This document shows positions 1 through 12,600 of a DNA stretch of 64,000 nt, in pieces. How positions within the stretch are numbered: position 1 is the first letter of the stretch; every line of letters starts with the position of its first letter. Under the pieces are notes generated by a model. The model was not told the DNA's origin, made no database searches, and saw only the letters and a program-made list of their open reading frames with translations. Origin of the DNA: Certhia americana (Eukaryota > Chordata > Aves > Passeriformes > Certhiidae); NCBI GenBank assembly GCA_018697195.1, contig CM031864.1, positions 30,537,070 through 30,601,069 on the forward strand, in the 5' to 3' direction. Both the position numbers and the translations under genes were made by a program.

Positions 1-28
1 ATCTGTCCTTGGCCGCCGCCCCGTCGGG

Positions 29-61
29 TGCCGTGCCGTGCCGTGCCGTGCCGTGCCGTGG
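29..61. repeat. (TGCCG)n pentanucleotide tandem repeat
   Basis: Six or more consecutive TGCCG units run to base 60, followed by GTTTCTG. This is a short GC-rich tandem array in the CpG-rich block. Confidence 0.85.
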
Positions 62-212
62 TTTCTGCACCCTGTGGGGAACCGGAGCATGTCCCGGCGA
101 GCAGGATCGGGCAGAAGCGAGTGGGCTCGGCCCCCTCGTCCCTTCCTTGTCGGGGTGGGCTGAGAATGGCCCTTGGCTGGACGGGGCGAGGCGCGGTAGG
201 CGCTGAGCCGCC

Positions 213-262
213 CTCCATCCATCCTTCCGTCCATCCCATCCATTCATCCATCCCATCCCTCC
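213..262. repeat. Degenerate (CATC)n-type simple repeat
   Basis: A run of CCATCCATCC-like words with interruptions (CCTTCCGTCC, CATTCATCC). It is low-complexity DNA with no coding value. Confidence 0.7.
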
Positions 263-3200
263 AGCCCGTCGGAGAGGGCACCGGTGCCGTGATTTGCGGG
301 ACACCTGGAGGCTGCTCGGGGATCTGGACGGGGTCCGGAGCATTGTCCGGTGCCCTGCCGGGAGCGCCGGGGCTCGCCGACATCCCGAGGGTGCGTGCGG
401 GGCTCCCGAGTGCAGCCGCAGATTCGCTCTCCGCCGAGCCCCGGTTCTGCCCGGTCCGGACCCGGCGGGCAGGGCAGGACAGCGGGGCAGAGCCGTCCTG
501 ATGTGCCGGTCCTGAGGAGTCCGAGCCGGGCAGCTCGAGTAGCCGTGAAGCAGCAGCAGCAGCAGCAGCCCCGGGGGTAGCGGGATGGGCGCCGGCTGGC
601 GCGGCGTTTTCCAAGCGCCGCGTGTTGTTTTCCAAGGGCAGCGCTGTCAGAAAGGCTGAGGGGGCTATGCAGGGTCAGTAACCCCCCTTTACCCCCTCTC
701 TCTGTTAAAATAATTACATCCCCGGCCGCACGGACTGGCCGGGAGTTCCGTGGGGGTCCGGGCTGGCCGCGGCTGCGGACCCGGTCTCGCTTCCGAGGGA
801 GCTTCCCGGCGAAAAACGGGGAAAAAACAACAAAACGAAATGAGAAGCGAACAAAAATGCCAGTTGCAATTTTCGTTCGCTTTTCGATTTTTTTTTGGTT
901 TGGGTTTTTTTTGGTTTTGGGGTTTTTTTTTTCCTCCCCGAGAGCCGCCTCCGACGGTCTTTTCCCCGCAGACCCGACGTGGTTTCTCTCGGTATTCGGA
1001 AGGAAACCGAGCTGGGGAAAGGGGGGAGCTTTCCCAAAAGCAGCGGCTCCTTGCAGGAGCGCCCGTGGAATCCCCGAGCTCGGCCCGGCCGGATGCCTTC
1101 CCGGCGGAGAGCATCCTTCGGGAGCGGAGCGAGCGGTGCGCGGCTGCCGGAGCGGCTCCTCTGCCCCCCGACCGCCGCTGGGACACGGCTTAAAAATATT
1201 TCCCTCCCCGAGACCCGAGAAAGTGCAATTTCTGCCTCTAAAGGTGTGTATTTTAGTGGAGGAAACAGTGATTGCGGCTGCCCCCGATTCAGCTCCTTGT
1301 GCCGCTGGAGAATCCCCAAGAGAGCAAATGCAGACAACGTCGGTTTTTGTTTTGTTTTGTGTTTTTCACTTCGCCTCTATACCCAGTTTAGTTTATTGTA
1401 TTTTATTTGGATTTACTCCTGATTTTCTCCGATTTACTCCTGATGTTGCCCCTTGCCAACTGCGAGCTCGGTCAGCCTGGAAAAGGGGAAAACTGCGTTT
1501 CACCAATGCTCACCTTGCTCTTAGAGCACGAAAAGAACCCCCAAAAAAACCAGTCCAACGGCTTGTTTTCTAGCCAGCACTGCTGAGCAGGGACCAAACT
1601 GCTGCTTCAAATAATTTATAAATTCTCTGAACGCTGTAAAAGTTTTAATACCGTTGTGGTGAAAGTTTTAGAAGTATTCTAAAGTAAGCAACGAAGAATA
1701 AAGGAAAGGGGTAGGAATAAATTCTCCCAGGTTTATTGGGCAGAACTGTCATCTGGGCTTTCTGGCTCTCTCATGGATGCATTTAGCACATCCCGGGAGG
1801 CTCCAAGCCTCAGTTTCCCTACCTGCTGCATGTGTTCTGTGAAGCGTTGTGCAATCCATGCAGGAAAAGGACCTTGCTGGAGCTAGGAAGTGCCACAGAG
1901 GTATGAGCTTTTCCCCGTGAAAAATGAGAATTAGTTCAGTGGAAAAGCTAACGCGGGGCTCCGTTGCTCTCTGTGTTTTTAAGCGAGAAAAGGTAAAAGC
2001 CGTTTGAAGAAATCGTGGATTTCTCAAGAATACTGAAAATGTTCTTGAAAGCTGAAGGAAAATCAGCTGGTCTGCCACTGCTTTCTGTCCCAAACTGAAG
2101 TGAAAAACCAAATTATTGGTGCTGTTTTTGTAAACAAAAAGTAAGAGAAGTAGTTTGACGCAGAAATGACAAAAGGTTTTATTTGGATATTTGAGATTGA
2201 AGGAAATAACTTCACCACTACTTTATTTAAGAGAAGTTCAGGAGAAAACGTTTCTCTTGTTAAAAAGAAAGAACTTTCCTGGGAGTAGCTGTGACTGTAA
2301 TATTTCCAGGGAGAGCTGTCCGTGGGTTAAGGAGCTGAGTTTTCAGCAGTGCTGCGGAGCTGTCACTCTTACCAACTTCAGTTCAAGCCGGGGCTCTGAA
2401 CACCTTACCCTAAAAGCTGATAAATATCAGGGCAAACCTCCCTGCCTCTGCTGCTTAGCTGGGAAGGCTTTGCAATCCCAGTTCCAATTTGTCACAAAAT
2501 AGCCTGTTAAGATAAAACCAGCTCAGCTTTTCCCTAGCACTGGGATGAAAATGCAGGTCCCAGCTGAGCTGAGGGGATCCCCCAAACTTCCTAGAAAAGG
2601 CAATGAGCTCCTTTTGCTTTTGTGCCTTTGAGGGTGACAGAAACCTGTCAGTTGCCTTCGGGCTCCCAGAGCTTGTGGCTCCGGGGTAATTCTCAATTGT
2701 TTGGGGTTTTTTTCAGATGGGCATTTTTGACTTCTGCTTTTTTTTTTTTGACTGGTTTGTTTGAGACTCACCGTTGGTGGCTCATAAACGGTGTGAAGAA
2801 AGCATGAACAGCAAAAGAAAAATGGTTATGCTGGGATTTCTTTTGTAAGGAGTGAATAAACTGCTTCAGTCCATTATGTGCTCAAGTTCTGTGTTTTGGG
2901 GTTATTGCTGTCCTTTAATCTCTCTTCAGTATAAAAGTGCTGGCAGATTATATTGGGTTGATTCACAATTAGAGCTGGGCACAGGCTGCCTGAGTCCCCC
3001 CATGATTTTTTTTCTGTCCCAGTGAGCATGGTGAGCTCTCAGTGCTGCTTCTCCTTCTCAAGGAAATCCCAGAAGCTGGGACAAGGTGAATTCCTCCGCC
3101 CAGGCAGGTCAAGCAGAGCACTGGTGCGACTTCAGCCCCTCTTCTCTGGCAGCAGGTCACGGAAGGGCTTTCTCAGCCTTCTCAGTCTTTGGTGATGGGG

Positions 3201-4074
3201 CTCGTCACCCCAGGATTTTGCACAGATCAGGAACAGGTGTTCTTTCAAGGAAGGACTGCCAGATTGAGGAAGGGCTGAGGATGGCTGCTCACTGCAGCAG
3301 GGTTTGGAGGAAGCGTCTAGCTCAGGGAGCTGCGAGTCACAGACTGGAAGGATGAGCTGGGGCAAAGATCTGTCCCTTTCTGCCTGGGTTTAAGCCTTCT
3401 GACTGCTGTTCCTGGCTGTCAGAAACAGCATCCTGAGCTGGAGGACTTTGGGTCTGCTCCCACATGGCTGCTCATTTTGCCTTAATTGCCTCTTTTTAAT
3501 CAGAACAAGTGAGGTTGCTGCAGGAGTAAAAGAGTGTGTTTAAGTACTGAATTGTCTGTGCTCCTGTGCCTCCCCATTCTTCACAAAACAAAAAAAAAAA
3601 TCGCCTTGATAAAAAGAGGTGGAAAAGCTCAGCCACCGCTTGGAAATGTGGAAAGCAATTTTTTGGGTTGCTGAATTGCTGAGGCTGAAGGCAAGAAGAA
3701 GCGCCTGGGACAACTGCAGGCTTTTCTTTGCAAACCTCTGCTTTATCTTGGAGTATTAAGCACCTCTTTGGTTAGTAAATCACAGCCCTTATTCCCAGAA
3801 GATGCGTAGACAGGGGATGTACAACCAATAGATAGAGGAGGGGAAAAAATTGATTTAACCTAGGAGTTTTCTTTCAGTTTTTATGTCATGTCCTGCTGAT
3901 GGAAAAAGAATCTTGGGGCAGCGGCTGGTGCCGGTGTCCCCAGGTTACACCAGGGTGAGCCGGGGAAACTCCGCAGACAGCTGCAAATCTTCCTCAAGAA
4001 AGACTCTCCAGAGCTCTCCTCTTCCAGAAACCGATGTAGGAAAAGCGAGGATCAAGTCTTTATTATTTTTGTTG

Positions 4075-4280
4075 TAAATTATCTGCGTGCAAAACGCAGT
4101 TCTTTATCGGAAAAATCTGAGCGCGTTCCGGTTTTGTTGCGCGTATCCTCGAGGCTTTGAGGAGAGTTTGCTTGACTGAAGGTTGAGTAACAGATAACTA
4201 ACACCAAGAAGCTGTTATAAGTTTGATTAACTCCTTTCCATTTATCTTCCTTGGGCATATCTATCTAATTTTGACCTTAG
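4075..4280. promoter_or_regulatory. Candidate intronic regulatory block
   Basis: Non-repetitive AT-rich DNA with closely spaced transcription-factor-like words: GATTAA, AGATAAC, TATCTATC and a TTATCTTCC core. It contrasts with the GC-balanced DNA around it. PRRX1 introns carry conserved enhancers in vertebrates, but whether this block is one is inference from composition only. Confidence 0.2.
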
Positions 4281-4626
4281 GCTAGCAGATGCATGGTTAT
4301 TGCAGCCAGCATCGCGGTGTCAGATATTCTTCTTACATCCCTGAATCCTGCAGTTTGAAGTGGGAAAACATTTTGGGTTTGTTACATAAATTCCTGCAGC
4401 TTCTGGACAAAGGAAGAAGATGGAAATGTAGCTCTGCCACATATCTAGAGCCTTTAAATAAAAAAAAAGGCACAAAGAAATAAACCAAAGTGGTCAAGGT
4501 ACTGTTATTAGCAAAGAAAAAAGAGCCATGTGAATTTAGAGGAAGGAGCTGGCTCTGTTCTTGAAAAGCTCTTGGCTTTTCCTTTTGACGGGTGAAAAGA
4601 AACTTCTATTTGTTTGTGAATTTCAC

Positions 4627-4649
4627 TTTTTTTTTTTTTTTTTTTTTTG
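4627..4649. repeat. Poly(T) tract, 23 bases
   Basis: A pure homopolymer; length may be unreliable in assembly. Confidence 0.9.
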
Positions 4650-4779
4650 ATCATAATCAGTTTTGCTTCCTGGTTCTCATGGTCTCATAATTTGCTGATG
4701 GTATTTGTGTTTTCAATCCATCCACTCAGAGCTTCCAACTTTTTAATTTAAAAAAGACTTTGCCGAAGGTTTTTACTTT

Positions 4780-5090
4780 CCCTCCTTCCTCCCTTAATGT
4801 AATGAAAACATTTCCATGAAAATTAGATTTTGAAATCTCTCATAAAACTGAAAGGTTTGGTCTAAACTGCTCGAACGCTCTTAATGAACATCAGCTTTCT
4901 GTCATCTGCACCGAGTTTCCACTGCTAGCCAGCCTATTTTCCGTCTTTTTGATGATGTATAAAGCAGTGATTGCATGGGAAAATATTATCTCAGGGTTAA
5001 TTTGTGCAGGCCTTACTCACACGAGTCATTGCATGCGATTCAAGGGACCACTTATGTGTGTGCCAGTCGATGAGTATTAGCATTTGAAGA
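4780..5090. promoter_or_regulatory. Candidate intronic regulatory block
   Basis: About 300 bases of non-repetitive sequence with TTAATG and TAATGTAATG words, a TTGCATGCGATT octamer-like word and little CpG. It has the texture of conserved noncoding DNA beside developmental genes. I cannot test conservation here, so this is a pointer, not an identification. Confidence 0.22.
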
Positions 5091-6248
5091 CTTGACCAGC
5101 AGCCTTGAGTCATGCAAAAAAGGTCTCTTTTTTTTATTTTTCTTTTCACCCGGTGGGGTATTTTTGTGCAGGCGTGGAACGGTTTTGCTGTCTGCAGTCA
5201 GGAGCTCGATCCTTTTGCCTCTCGGCAGAAGTGCAGAATGCCTTAAAATCTGTGATGTGAGGGAGCCTGAAAGGAAAAGAGCAAGAGCACAGACAGAGCC
5301 TAAGCAGGAGGGGCTGGGAGACTTGAGTCTCTGACAAGGCAGACACAGAATTACAGGACTGTAATTCCTTCAAGGATGTATTTTAATTTTTCCCCTCGGT
5401 AACCGAGTTGACTCCCGTGGTTTTTGACATCACCAGAATGACTTGATGGGATTATAGGTGTTTATTCCTGGTTGCTAGTTGTTTATGATATATTTAATCG
5501 TTCTTGAAACCCATATTAAGTAGCCCTGAGGGAGCTGTGTTCCTGCTGGGCCTCTGTTGCATAATGAAGTACATCACGAATATTTACCAAGTGTCACAGT
5601 ATTCCAGACTTGGGCCTCTGTTTCTGGGGAGGATGAATCACTGCCCTGCTGGTTCCCCACCCTGCTCGCCTCTCCTAAAGGAGGCTTGGATTTTTGGGGT
5701 GGATTATGGAGATTTGAAGTGAGAATCACCACAGTCTGGCTGGAGGAGCTGTTGTCCACAGCTCTGATGTTTGGACTGTCCTCTTGGCTTTACATGCAAG
5801 GTACAGAAAGGCTGCAGCTTCTGCTTGGGTGGTGGAGCAGGTTTTAATCTGGTTCCCCCAAGAAGAACCTGTTGTTTGATCGCTAAGTGTGGAAATATCT
5901 TCAGAACCCGATGGCTGCTGTGGGGGGAGAGCAGACAGCTCAAAGGAGGGGGGAAATCCTAGCGGGTTTTGTGGCAGTCTGGCGGGTATGGAGAAGGGTG
6001 GCAGCAGTGCCTCCTCCTGAGGGGGAGATGCAGCAGAAATCCAACCTCTGGAAATCTCCACGGAGGCTCTGTGTTACAGACTGGATCAGTGGAAACACAC
6101 ACGTGTAGACATAGGTGCCACCAGCCCTACAATGGAGGGATTTGTCCTTTGTCACCCCGTGTTGGGACAGTTTTCCCATTGCCCAGGGCCAGCACAGCTC
6201 CCAGAGCTCCTCAGCACCTCAAGGGCTTTTCAGCAATGATTGGTTTTA

Positions 6249-6435
6249 TGGAATTTCAGAATGGTTTGGGTTGGAAGGGCCTTCAAGATGATCCAGTTCC
6301 AGCCCTTCCCGGGGTGCTCTCAGCCCTGTCCAGCCTGGCTTTGGACACTTCCAGGATCCAGGGGCAGCCACAGCTTCTCTGGGCACCCTGTGCCAGGGCC
6401 TCCCCACCCTCACAGGGAAGAATTCTTTTCATTTT
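6249..6435 (-). mobile_element. CR1 LINE 3'-end fragment
   Basis: The + strand carries CR1 consensus phrases in order: AATGGTTTGGGTTGGAAGGG, a CTTCAAGATGATCCAGTTCC block, a CAGCCTGGCTTTGGACACTT block, and CTTCTCTGGGCACCCTGTGC followed by CCTCCCCACCCTCACAG. This is the reverse complement of the CR1 3' region, so the element lies on the minus strand. The short tandem tail normally found at the CR1 3' end is decayed, which suggests an old 5'-truncated copy. Confidence 0.85.
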
Positions 6436-7735
6436 ATTCCTTAGCTGGAGATAATTTGAAGTTTTTCATGGCCCTGCTCACCTTTGCATTGTAGCTGTAG
6501 GTTTGCACTGTAAACACGGTGGTGTGTTCCTAACCTGCGTTTCCTTCCTGCGTTATTCCTGCTGGGCCCAGCTGACCCCTGGAAGATGCTGTGAGCTCAG
6601 CAGAGCTGCTCTGCCTGTCTGCTGGCACTTAAAGAGAAGTTTCTTTCAAGTGAGGATGTCTGGAGTGTTCTGGTTGAGAAGGGAAGGGACAGTGCTGGAG
6701 CTGAGTGCCACCTCCCACAGTGGAAAGCCTGGCATCTGCAAGGATGAGTCTGTGGAGGCCAGGAGGGAAGAGAGGCCTGATGAGCAAGCCAGAGAGCATC
6801 TATTTCAGCTTACATAGCGTTCTGGGCTCCTCTCTCACCTTCAGAGGCCGAGAAAAGGTTACACCACTGTTTAAGGCCCTGTCCCAGACAGTCTGGATTT
6901 CATACGTGCCCATATGAAGTGAACATTTGCCTTGGGGTGGCAGCCCAGGACATCCTGGTGCCTCGTGTTCCTGGAAGGGAAGGTTAGATGAGAGGCAAAG
7001 GGAGCCAGCTGCACTCTTAACAAATCACTACATCCTATTGCAGCATCCAGTTCGTATTCCACCCAAATTTTCCCCCATTCTGGCTAGAGAAATTTTCCTA
7101 CAGGAGAAACTCCAGCCAGTCAGCAAGACTGCCGGGCAGGGCAAACGTCCAAAGAGACGCTCAAGATCTGGCTGGGACCCTCTCCACATCTTGATGAGCT
7201 GCTCAGGCAGCAAAACTGCTTTTGCACTGAGAGCTGGAACTCATCAGCAGCTTGGGGACATTGCTTCCTGCCCTGAGCCCACCAGAGGGTGAACTTCTCC
7301 TGTGGCCTCCTTGACCAAAGCAAAAATCAAAGTTACCCATGGGCCTGCCAGTCTGGGGCAAGAGGGAATTGCCAGCAGCAGCTGCTGAGTGGGCAGACTT
7401 GGAAAAGGAAAATGGAATCAGGCTCTGTAGGGAGCAGCAGGGCACTGGGATCAAAGCAGGGTGCTGGTGCTGATGGGGCTAGGGTGGATGGCACCAGAAG
7501 GCAGCATCCAAGCAGCTTTCATCCCTCTCAGTGTAGGTTCTGGAGCAGTGAAGGTTGAGTAGAAGTGGTCTGTTTGCTCTGGGGTTTGTTTTTCGTGGCT
7601 GCTGAATGAGTGGTGGGAGAGCTGGGCTGAGCTGCAGCCGGTGTGCCAGCCAGGCCCTCGAGACCTGCTCAGTGCCTCTGGAAATCATCTTCTTCTTTTG
7701 GAAGTGTCACTAATACGATCCACATTTGTTTAAAG

Positions 7736-7756
7736 AAAAAAAAAAAAAAAAAAAAA
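7736..7756. repeat. Poly(A) tract, 21 bases
   Basis: A pure homopolymer with no recognisable retroposed sequence upstream. Confidence 0.9.
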
Positions 7757-9404
7757 GGGATGCTTGCAGTTTTCAAAGAGCTGTCACTTCTCCCCGTGTC
7801 AGCTCAGCCACGTCGGGGCTCTGTGGGGATGGATTGGACTTAAAAGGGAAAAGTGCCTGAGCCGTAACAGTGCAAACAGAGTGTTAATGCTCTGGGCCTG
7901 CTGCTGCAAAGGGCTGGCCTTGCTGGTGGCTCTGCAGGCAGCTCCTGTCCCCATGATGCCTGGGCTGGTTTTCCATAAAGCTCTCCAGCACTCTCCCTAC
8001 CTTGCGGCCTGAAATGCCGGTAGTGCTTCGTGCTGATTATCCTTCCAGCAGCCTTGCCTTTACCCCTGGGTGGAAGGCACAGAGCAGAGGTTTGTGAATC
8101 CAGCACAGAGTTGGGGTGGATGGTTCCTGTGCCTGGACAGTGCTGGGGAAGGCTGCAGACCAGGCTGTGTCCCAGGGAAAGCTGCCTGTAGGCACGGGCT
8201 GGCACCACTGCCTGTCCAGCGCTGAGTACTTGAGCTTGTCAGAGCAAATGTGTTGGTGATTTTGCACTGAGGGAGAGGATAAAAGCTCTCAAGACCAGCC
8301 CAGAGCCAAGCTCTGCATCCTGCTGCCTTTACTGTGGCTGCTGATGGGACTGTGTCCATGTCTCTCCATGGGAGCTGAGGTGGTGGTGGAAGCACGGTGT
8401 GAATTTGATGCACACACACAAGGCAGCCCTGTGTGGAGGGTGTTTGCTCCATGCGTTCCCCAGGCAGTGAGGGCCACTACTTGGGAGAACTGCAGGGCAG
8501 GTTTTTAGGGTCAGGTGTGTTCTGGTGCTGGGAGCAGCCTACCCAGAAAAGGCTTGGAAAAATCTCAGTTGGAACAGAAGGGCTTTTCTTCCTCCAAACA
8601 TCAGAGCAGCTGACCCAGCCTGTCTTTTGTTGCTCAAATATGCCTTTGTGTGTTGGCCACAGAATCCTGAGGTCTGTTTTCCCCTGTACTCACTGTCATA
8701 ACTTCACCAGCATCACCCTGCCATGCCTCAGTTTTCCTACCAACATGACTGGGTACTTGGAATTTTCTGGCTATGTGTGTTATGTAAGGCTGAAACAGCA
8801 ATTTGAGAAGATTCTCCTCCTTCTGCACCATCCCCAGCGAACTGCTATTTCATCTGTTTGTCTTTGTGGAGTTAGCATTGAGAATATCCCCTTCCACAAT
8901 CCGGAGCCACCTTGAGCAAGGTTTTTTCCCTGCAGGGAACCCACCTGAAAACCAAGCACCTGCTTGGGTGCTCCTGAGTGCACCCCACTGGGATGAGAGC
9001 TGTTAGCTGTGTGAACCCACCCGTGGGCTGGAATCGTTTTCAGGGGCAGATTTTTGCTCATGCATGTGAATCTCCTGAACATCTTGAGGTGCCTGGGCTC
9101 TCCACAAGCCCAAAGGATGCAAGGAGCAGCATGTGCTGATCACCTGAAAGGTCCTTGGAACGTTTGGTGGCAGGCAGTGAAATTCCCAGTGGCTGGTTGG
9201 GATGGTCACACTCTTTTTCTTGGCTGTAGCCTGCTCTTGAATGTTTAGCCAAAAAAGATCGTTACTTACAGTTTGTTTCATTTGGAAAACTTCTGATACG
9301 TGTCATGGAAACTAGGAGGACTTCTCAGGAATAAGTGCTCACAGCACTATGCTTGTTTGTGATTTGTTTTTCATTGTTTCGCCTCGGTTTTGGTGGTTTT
9401 TTTT

Positions 9405-9650
9405 TTTTTTCCTTTTAAATCAACTAATCAGTAAAAAGAAACAATCACCTGTGATTTAGTAGAGGGATCTCTCACTGTAAATAATAAATTAGTGTCAGGA
9501 GGCCAGGCAGACAGAATGGTTGATGAATATCCTGCAGGCTGAAAGTTGTTTATCAAGCCTGTTTGAAGACTTATGACTAACAAGCTCATTTACAGAGCTT
9601 GGAATCTGTTCATGAACCGTTCTCCAGCTGGGAGGATGTGGGAATCATCA
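9405..9650. promoter_or_regulatory. Candidate intronic regulatory block
   Basis: AT-rich, non-repetitive DNA with homeodomain-type cores (CAACTAATCAG, AAATAATAAATTAGTG) and TTTATCAAG, bordered by ordinary intron sequence. I judge it conserved-element-like on composition alone. Confidence 0.2.
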
Positions 9651-12600
9651 GAAAATGTATTCACAAGTTACTCGATCATTTAAAAAAACGATCAAACAAA
9701 CAAAGACTGGTTTTTGGAAGGGAACTGTAAATTCCTCTTTCCCCCCCACTGGGTTTTCTGAGGCATTCCTGTTAGGAAAATGCGGGGCCTGGAGAAGAAT
9801 GCAGAACCCCACGTCGCTCACTAATGACCTATTTTGGTGCTAGCCCTCCTGCTCAATGCCCTGCCACCAGCCAAGCCCTCCAGCTGCAGGAGAGCTGCTC
9901 CCCCACGGGAGCCCTGGGATGGATCCATCCATCCTCTCGTCTCCACCAGTGATTCCCAGTAGGGAAATTTGGCTTGCTGGGGGAAGAGGCTGCCCGTGCT
10001 CCTCTGGTGAGATCACAGAGATTTCCCCACATCACAGGGCAGTGTTTCTGTGTGGTGCCCTGGAAGGGAGGGCAGCACGGGATCCCCTGGTGTCAGGCGC
10101 CAGGGGGGATGAACTGGGAGCAGAGAGGCTCCGTTGGAGCGCTGTGGATCCGTGCCTTTTGCAAATCTGCTTGTCTGGCCTTGGACCAGCTCTCCTGCTC
10201 AATGCAGAACGCCTCATCTTTATGAGAGGCAGATGTTTTTCACCCCCCCCAGCATGTCCTACAGCTTTGCCTTGTTTGTGGGGCATCCTCTCTCTGTGCT
10301 GCTCAGGTGTGGGGAGGGCTCCAGGTGGGCTCTGTTTGGGCAAGCTGTGTGCCAAGGAAGGTGCAAACTGAGTCGAAAAGAGTCCAGAGAAGAGGTAAAG
10401 AGAGCTCCAGCTCCAGTTTAGAAGGAAAGAAGAGGTGCTCAGTCTCAAGTATAAACTGATTTCCAAGCCCACCTAATGCCATTGCAGACGTGAGGCAGTG
10501 GGGAAGTCCTTCCAGGTCTAGAGAGGATAAGGAAACCTTGGAAGAGATTTCCTTGGAAGGAAACCTTGTTGAGACTTCAGTCACAGATCTGAGGGAGACA
10601 AACGTATCAAGGAATAAACAGCATAGAGTTCATCCTGCTTCGGGAAGGGAATCCTCCCAAGTGTCAGTGGCTGTGTGACTTCAGTGGGAACTTGTTTAAT
10701 CCTGAGCTTCATCTGTTCTGGCCAGCACAACGGTGCTGCCACTGAATTTTCCCTACATTCCAGCCAAGTTGCTGTGCTGTGTTCAGCTGGGATGCTCGTG
10801 GGGCAAGAGGCACCCATTGAGCTGAGGGAAAGTGCATGGATGGGGAAGGCTCACAGTCACTGGATGGAATGATGGAGAAGAAAAACTAGGATGGGATTGG
10901 CAGGAAAACCACCCCAGAAAACTGCCCTTCATCAGTGTGGGCAGGTTCATCTTTGCCTTTATGTATTTTGTGTGTTCCTCTGACCAGAGAGAGCTGATGT
11001 CTGGAGGAGGTTACAGCCAGCAAATGGAGGGGATGCCTTGTTCTGGGAGGGTTGGAGAACTCTGTGTTGGAGCTGGGTGCTGAATCCTGGTTTTCTTGCT
11101 TTTGGATGCCAGGCTCCCTGATATCCCTGCCTCTCTTGCTGCACCCATGGTGCTGCTCTCCGGGAATCCTCAGAAGGACTTTGCTCTCTGCTCTGCTCCC
11201 CTGATCTGCACTGTGAGTGGGAGCACTTTAGTTTGTGTGACCTATCACTGTCCCTCTCGAGCCACACCAGGATTCTTCCAGACACTTATGATGATGGTGT
11301 GGAAGCCACATTTCTGCAGCTTTCTGGGTAGAAGTCTTTCTCCCCCCTGCCTTTAATCCATCAGAGAAAGGTGGAATGAGAGCCAGTGGCTGGGAGCAAA
11401 AGCCAGAAATGCATTCAAAGGAGGTAGGAAACACATTTTTTAGCTGTGAGATGCTGTGTAATCACTAGAAATAACTCCAGAGGAGAGCGCTGGCTGCTGC
11501 ATCCATGAATGTCTGGAAGCCCTTTTGGAAGAGCGCTTTTGTCAGCCATGAATTAGTGGTCTCACCAGTGGGGTAACTGGGTGAAATGCTATGGCTGAGT
11601 CTCACAGAGAAACTGAAGAGCTTGGCTCTGGCCGAGGGACGGAAGATGTGCTGCACAATCCCATGGCAGGGATGTTCCTGCCAGGAAATCAGAGCACAGG
11701 ACCAGATGGAGGGCACAGATCCACTTGGTACGAGTCTGTTTACAGGTTTAAACCAAAACAGAGAGAGAAACACAATAGGAGAGGCATGTCCTCACCTCTG
11801 ACCATAACTCAGGCCCTTATGTGAACCAGCTGCCACATGTTTCTGGGAGCCAATCCCCTCTCCCAAATCCCACTGATAGGAATAACAGAGATAGGAAAGC
11901 TTCTGCAGAGCTGTGAAGGGCAGACCTCAGCCATGGGAATAGCCCAACTTTCTCTTGTATTTCAGGACCACTTTGGAGCTTACTGCAGCTCTGAAGGCAG
12001 CAGGCTGTTGCGTGTGATTTCTGCTGTTTCTTGCCAGCTTGAGGCTCCGAGTGAGCGGTGTCTCCTGCAGCTGCAGCCCTGCCAGCTTCGGGTAGAATGA
12101 GGAAAACAGGGAGAGCTGCAAATCCAATCAGTGGTGGGAAGAGGGATAAACATGCTCAGAATCCTTGTGGGACAGAGCATCTCTGCAGTGGTAGAGCTCC
12201 CTGGAGACGTCAGAGGTGGCTGTGCAGGGCTGGCAGCAAGGGAAGGGAGCAGAAGGGTTTGCAGGGTTGGGGTGATCAGAGCAGTCACCCATCCCCTGCG
12301 TCTGCACTCTGCTGCGCGTTCAGTTGTCACCAGCAGGGAAAGAGCAGCTAAACCAGGAATGCCCAAAGAGCTGGAGAAGGGCAGCTCTTCCTGGAGGGTT
12401 CTTAAAACAAAGCCCTCGTGGCTGGTTCTCTGCTCCACCACTGAGCCTGTGGCAGTGGGGGCCTTTCTCCACCTGGCTGGCGTGGTCGTTTTCCAGCTCC
12501 GATGCGCAGTGTTTGTGGACATGTGGTCATGGATGTGCTGCTGGCCAAGGACTATGGAGTCATGGAGGTTTCCAAATGTGCTCTGTTCCTAGAAGGGACA

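Larger units (their letters stand above)
1..1200. promoter_or_regulatory. CpG-rich block, possible shore of the PRRX1 promoter island
   Basis: The first 1.2 kb is much richer in G+C and CpG than the following 28 kb, with many CCG/CGG words at 270-580 and 950-1190. Developmental homeobox genes usually sit in broad CpG islands that extend into intron 1, so this is probably the downstream edge of the PRRX1 island. No transcription start or first coding exon was identified. Confidence 0.4.

Noticed and set aside
9..580. PRRX1 first coding exon in the CpG-rich start of the window
   Set aside because: None of the frames gives the PRRX1 N-terminus, and no donor in the right phase follows; the exon must lie upstream.
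714..1337. 207-codon minus-strand open frame in the CpG-rich block
   Set aside because: The translation is basic and low complexity (lysine and proline runs from T/G-rich DNA), with no family similarity; typical of GC-rich noncoding DNA.
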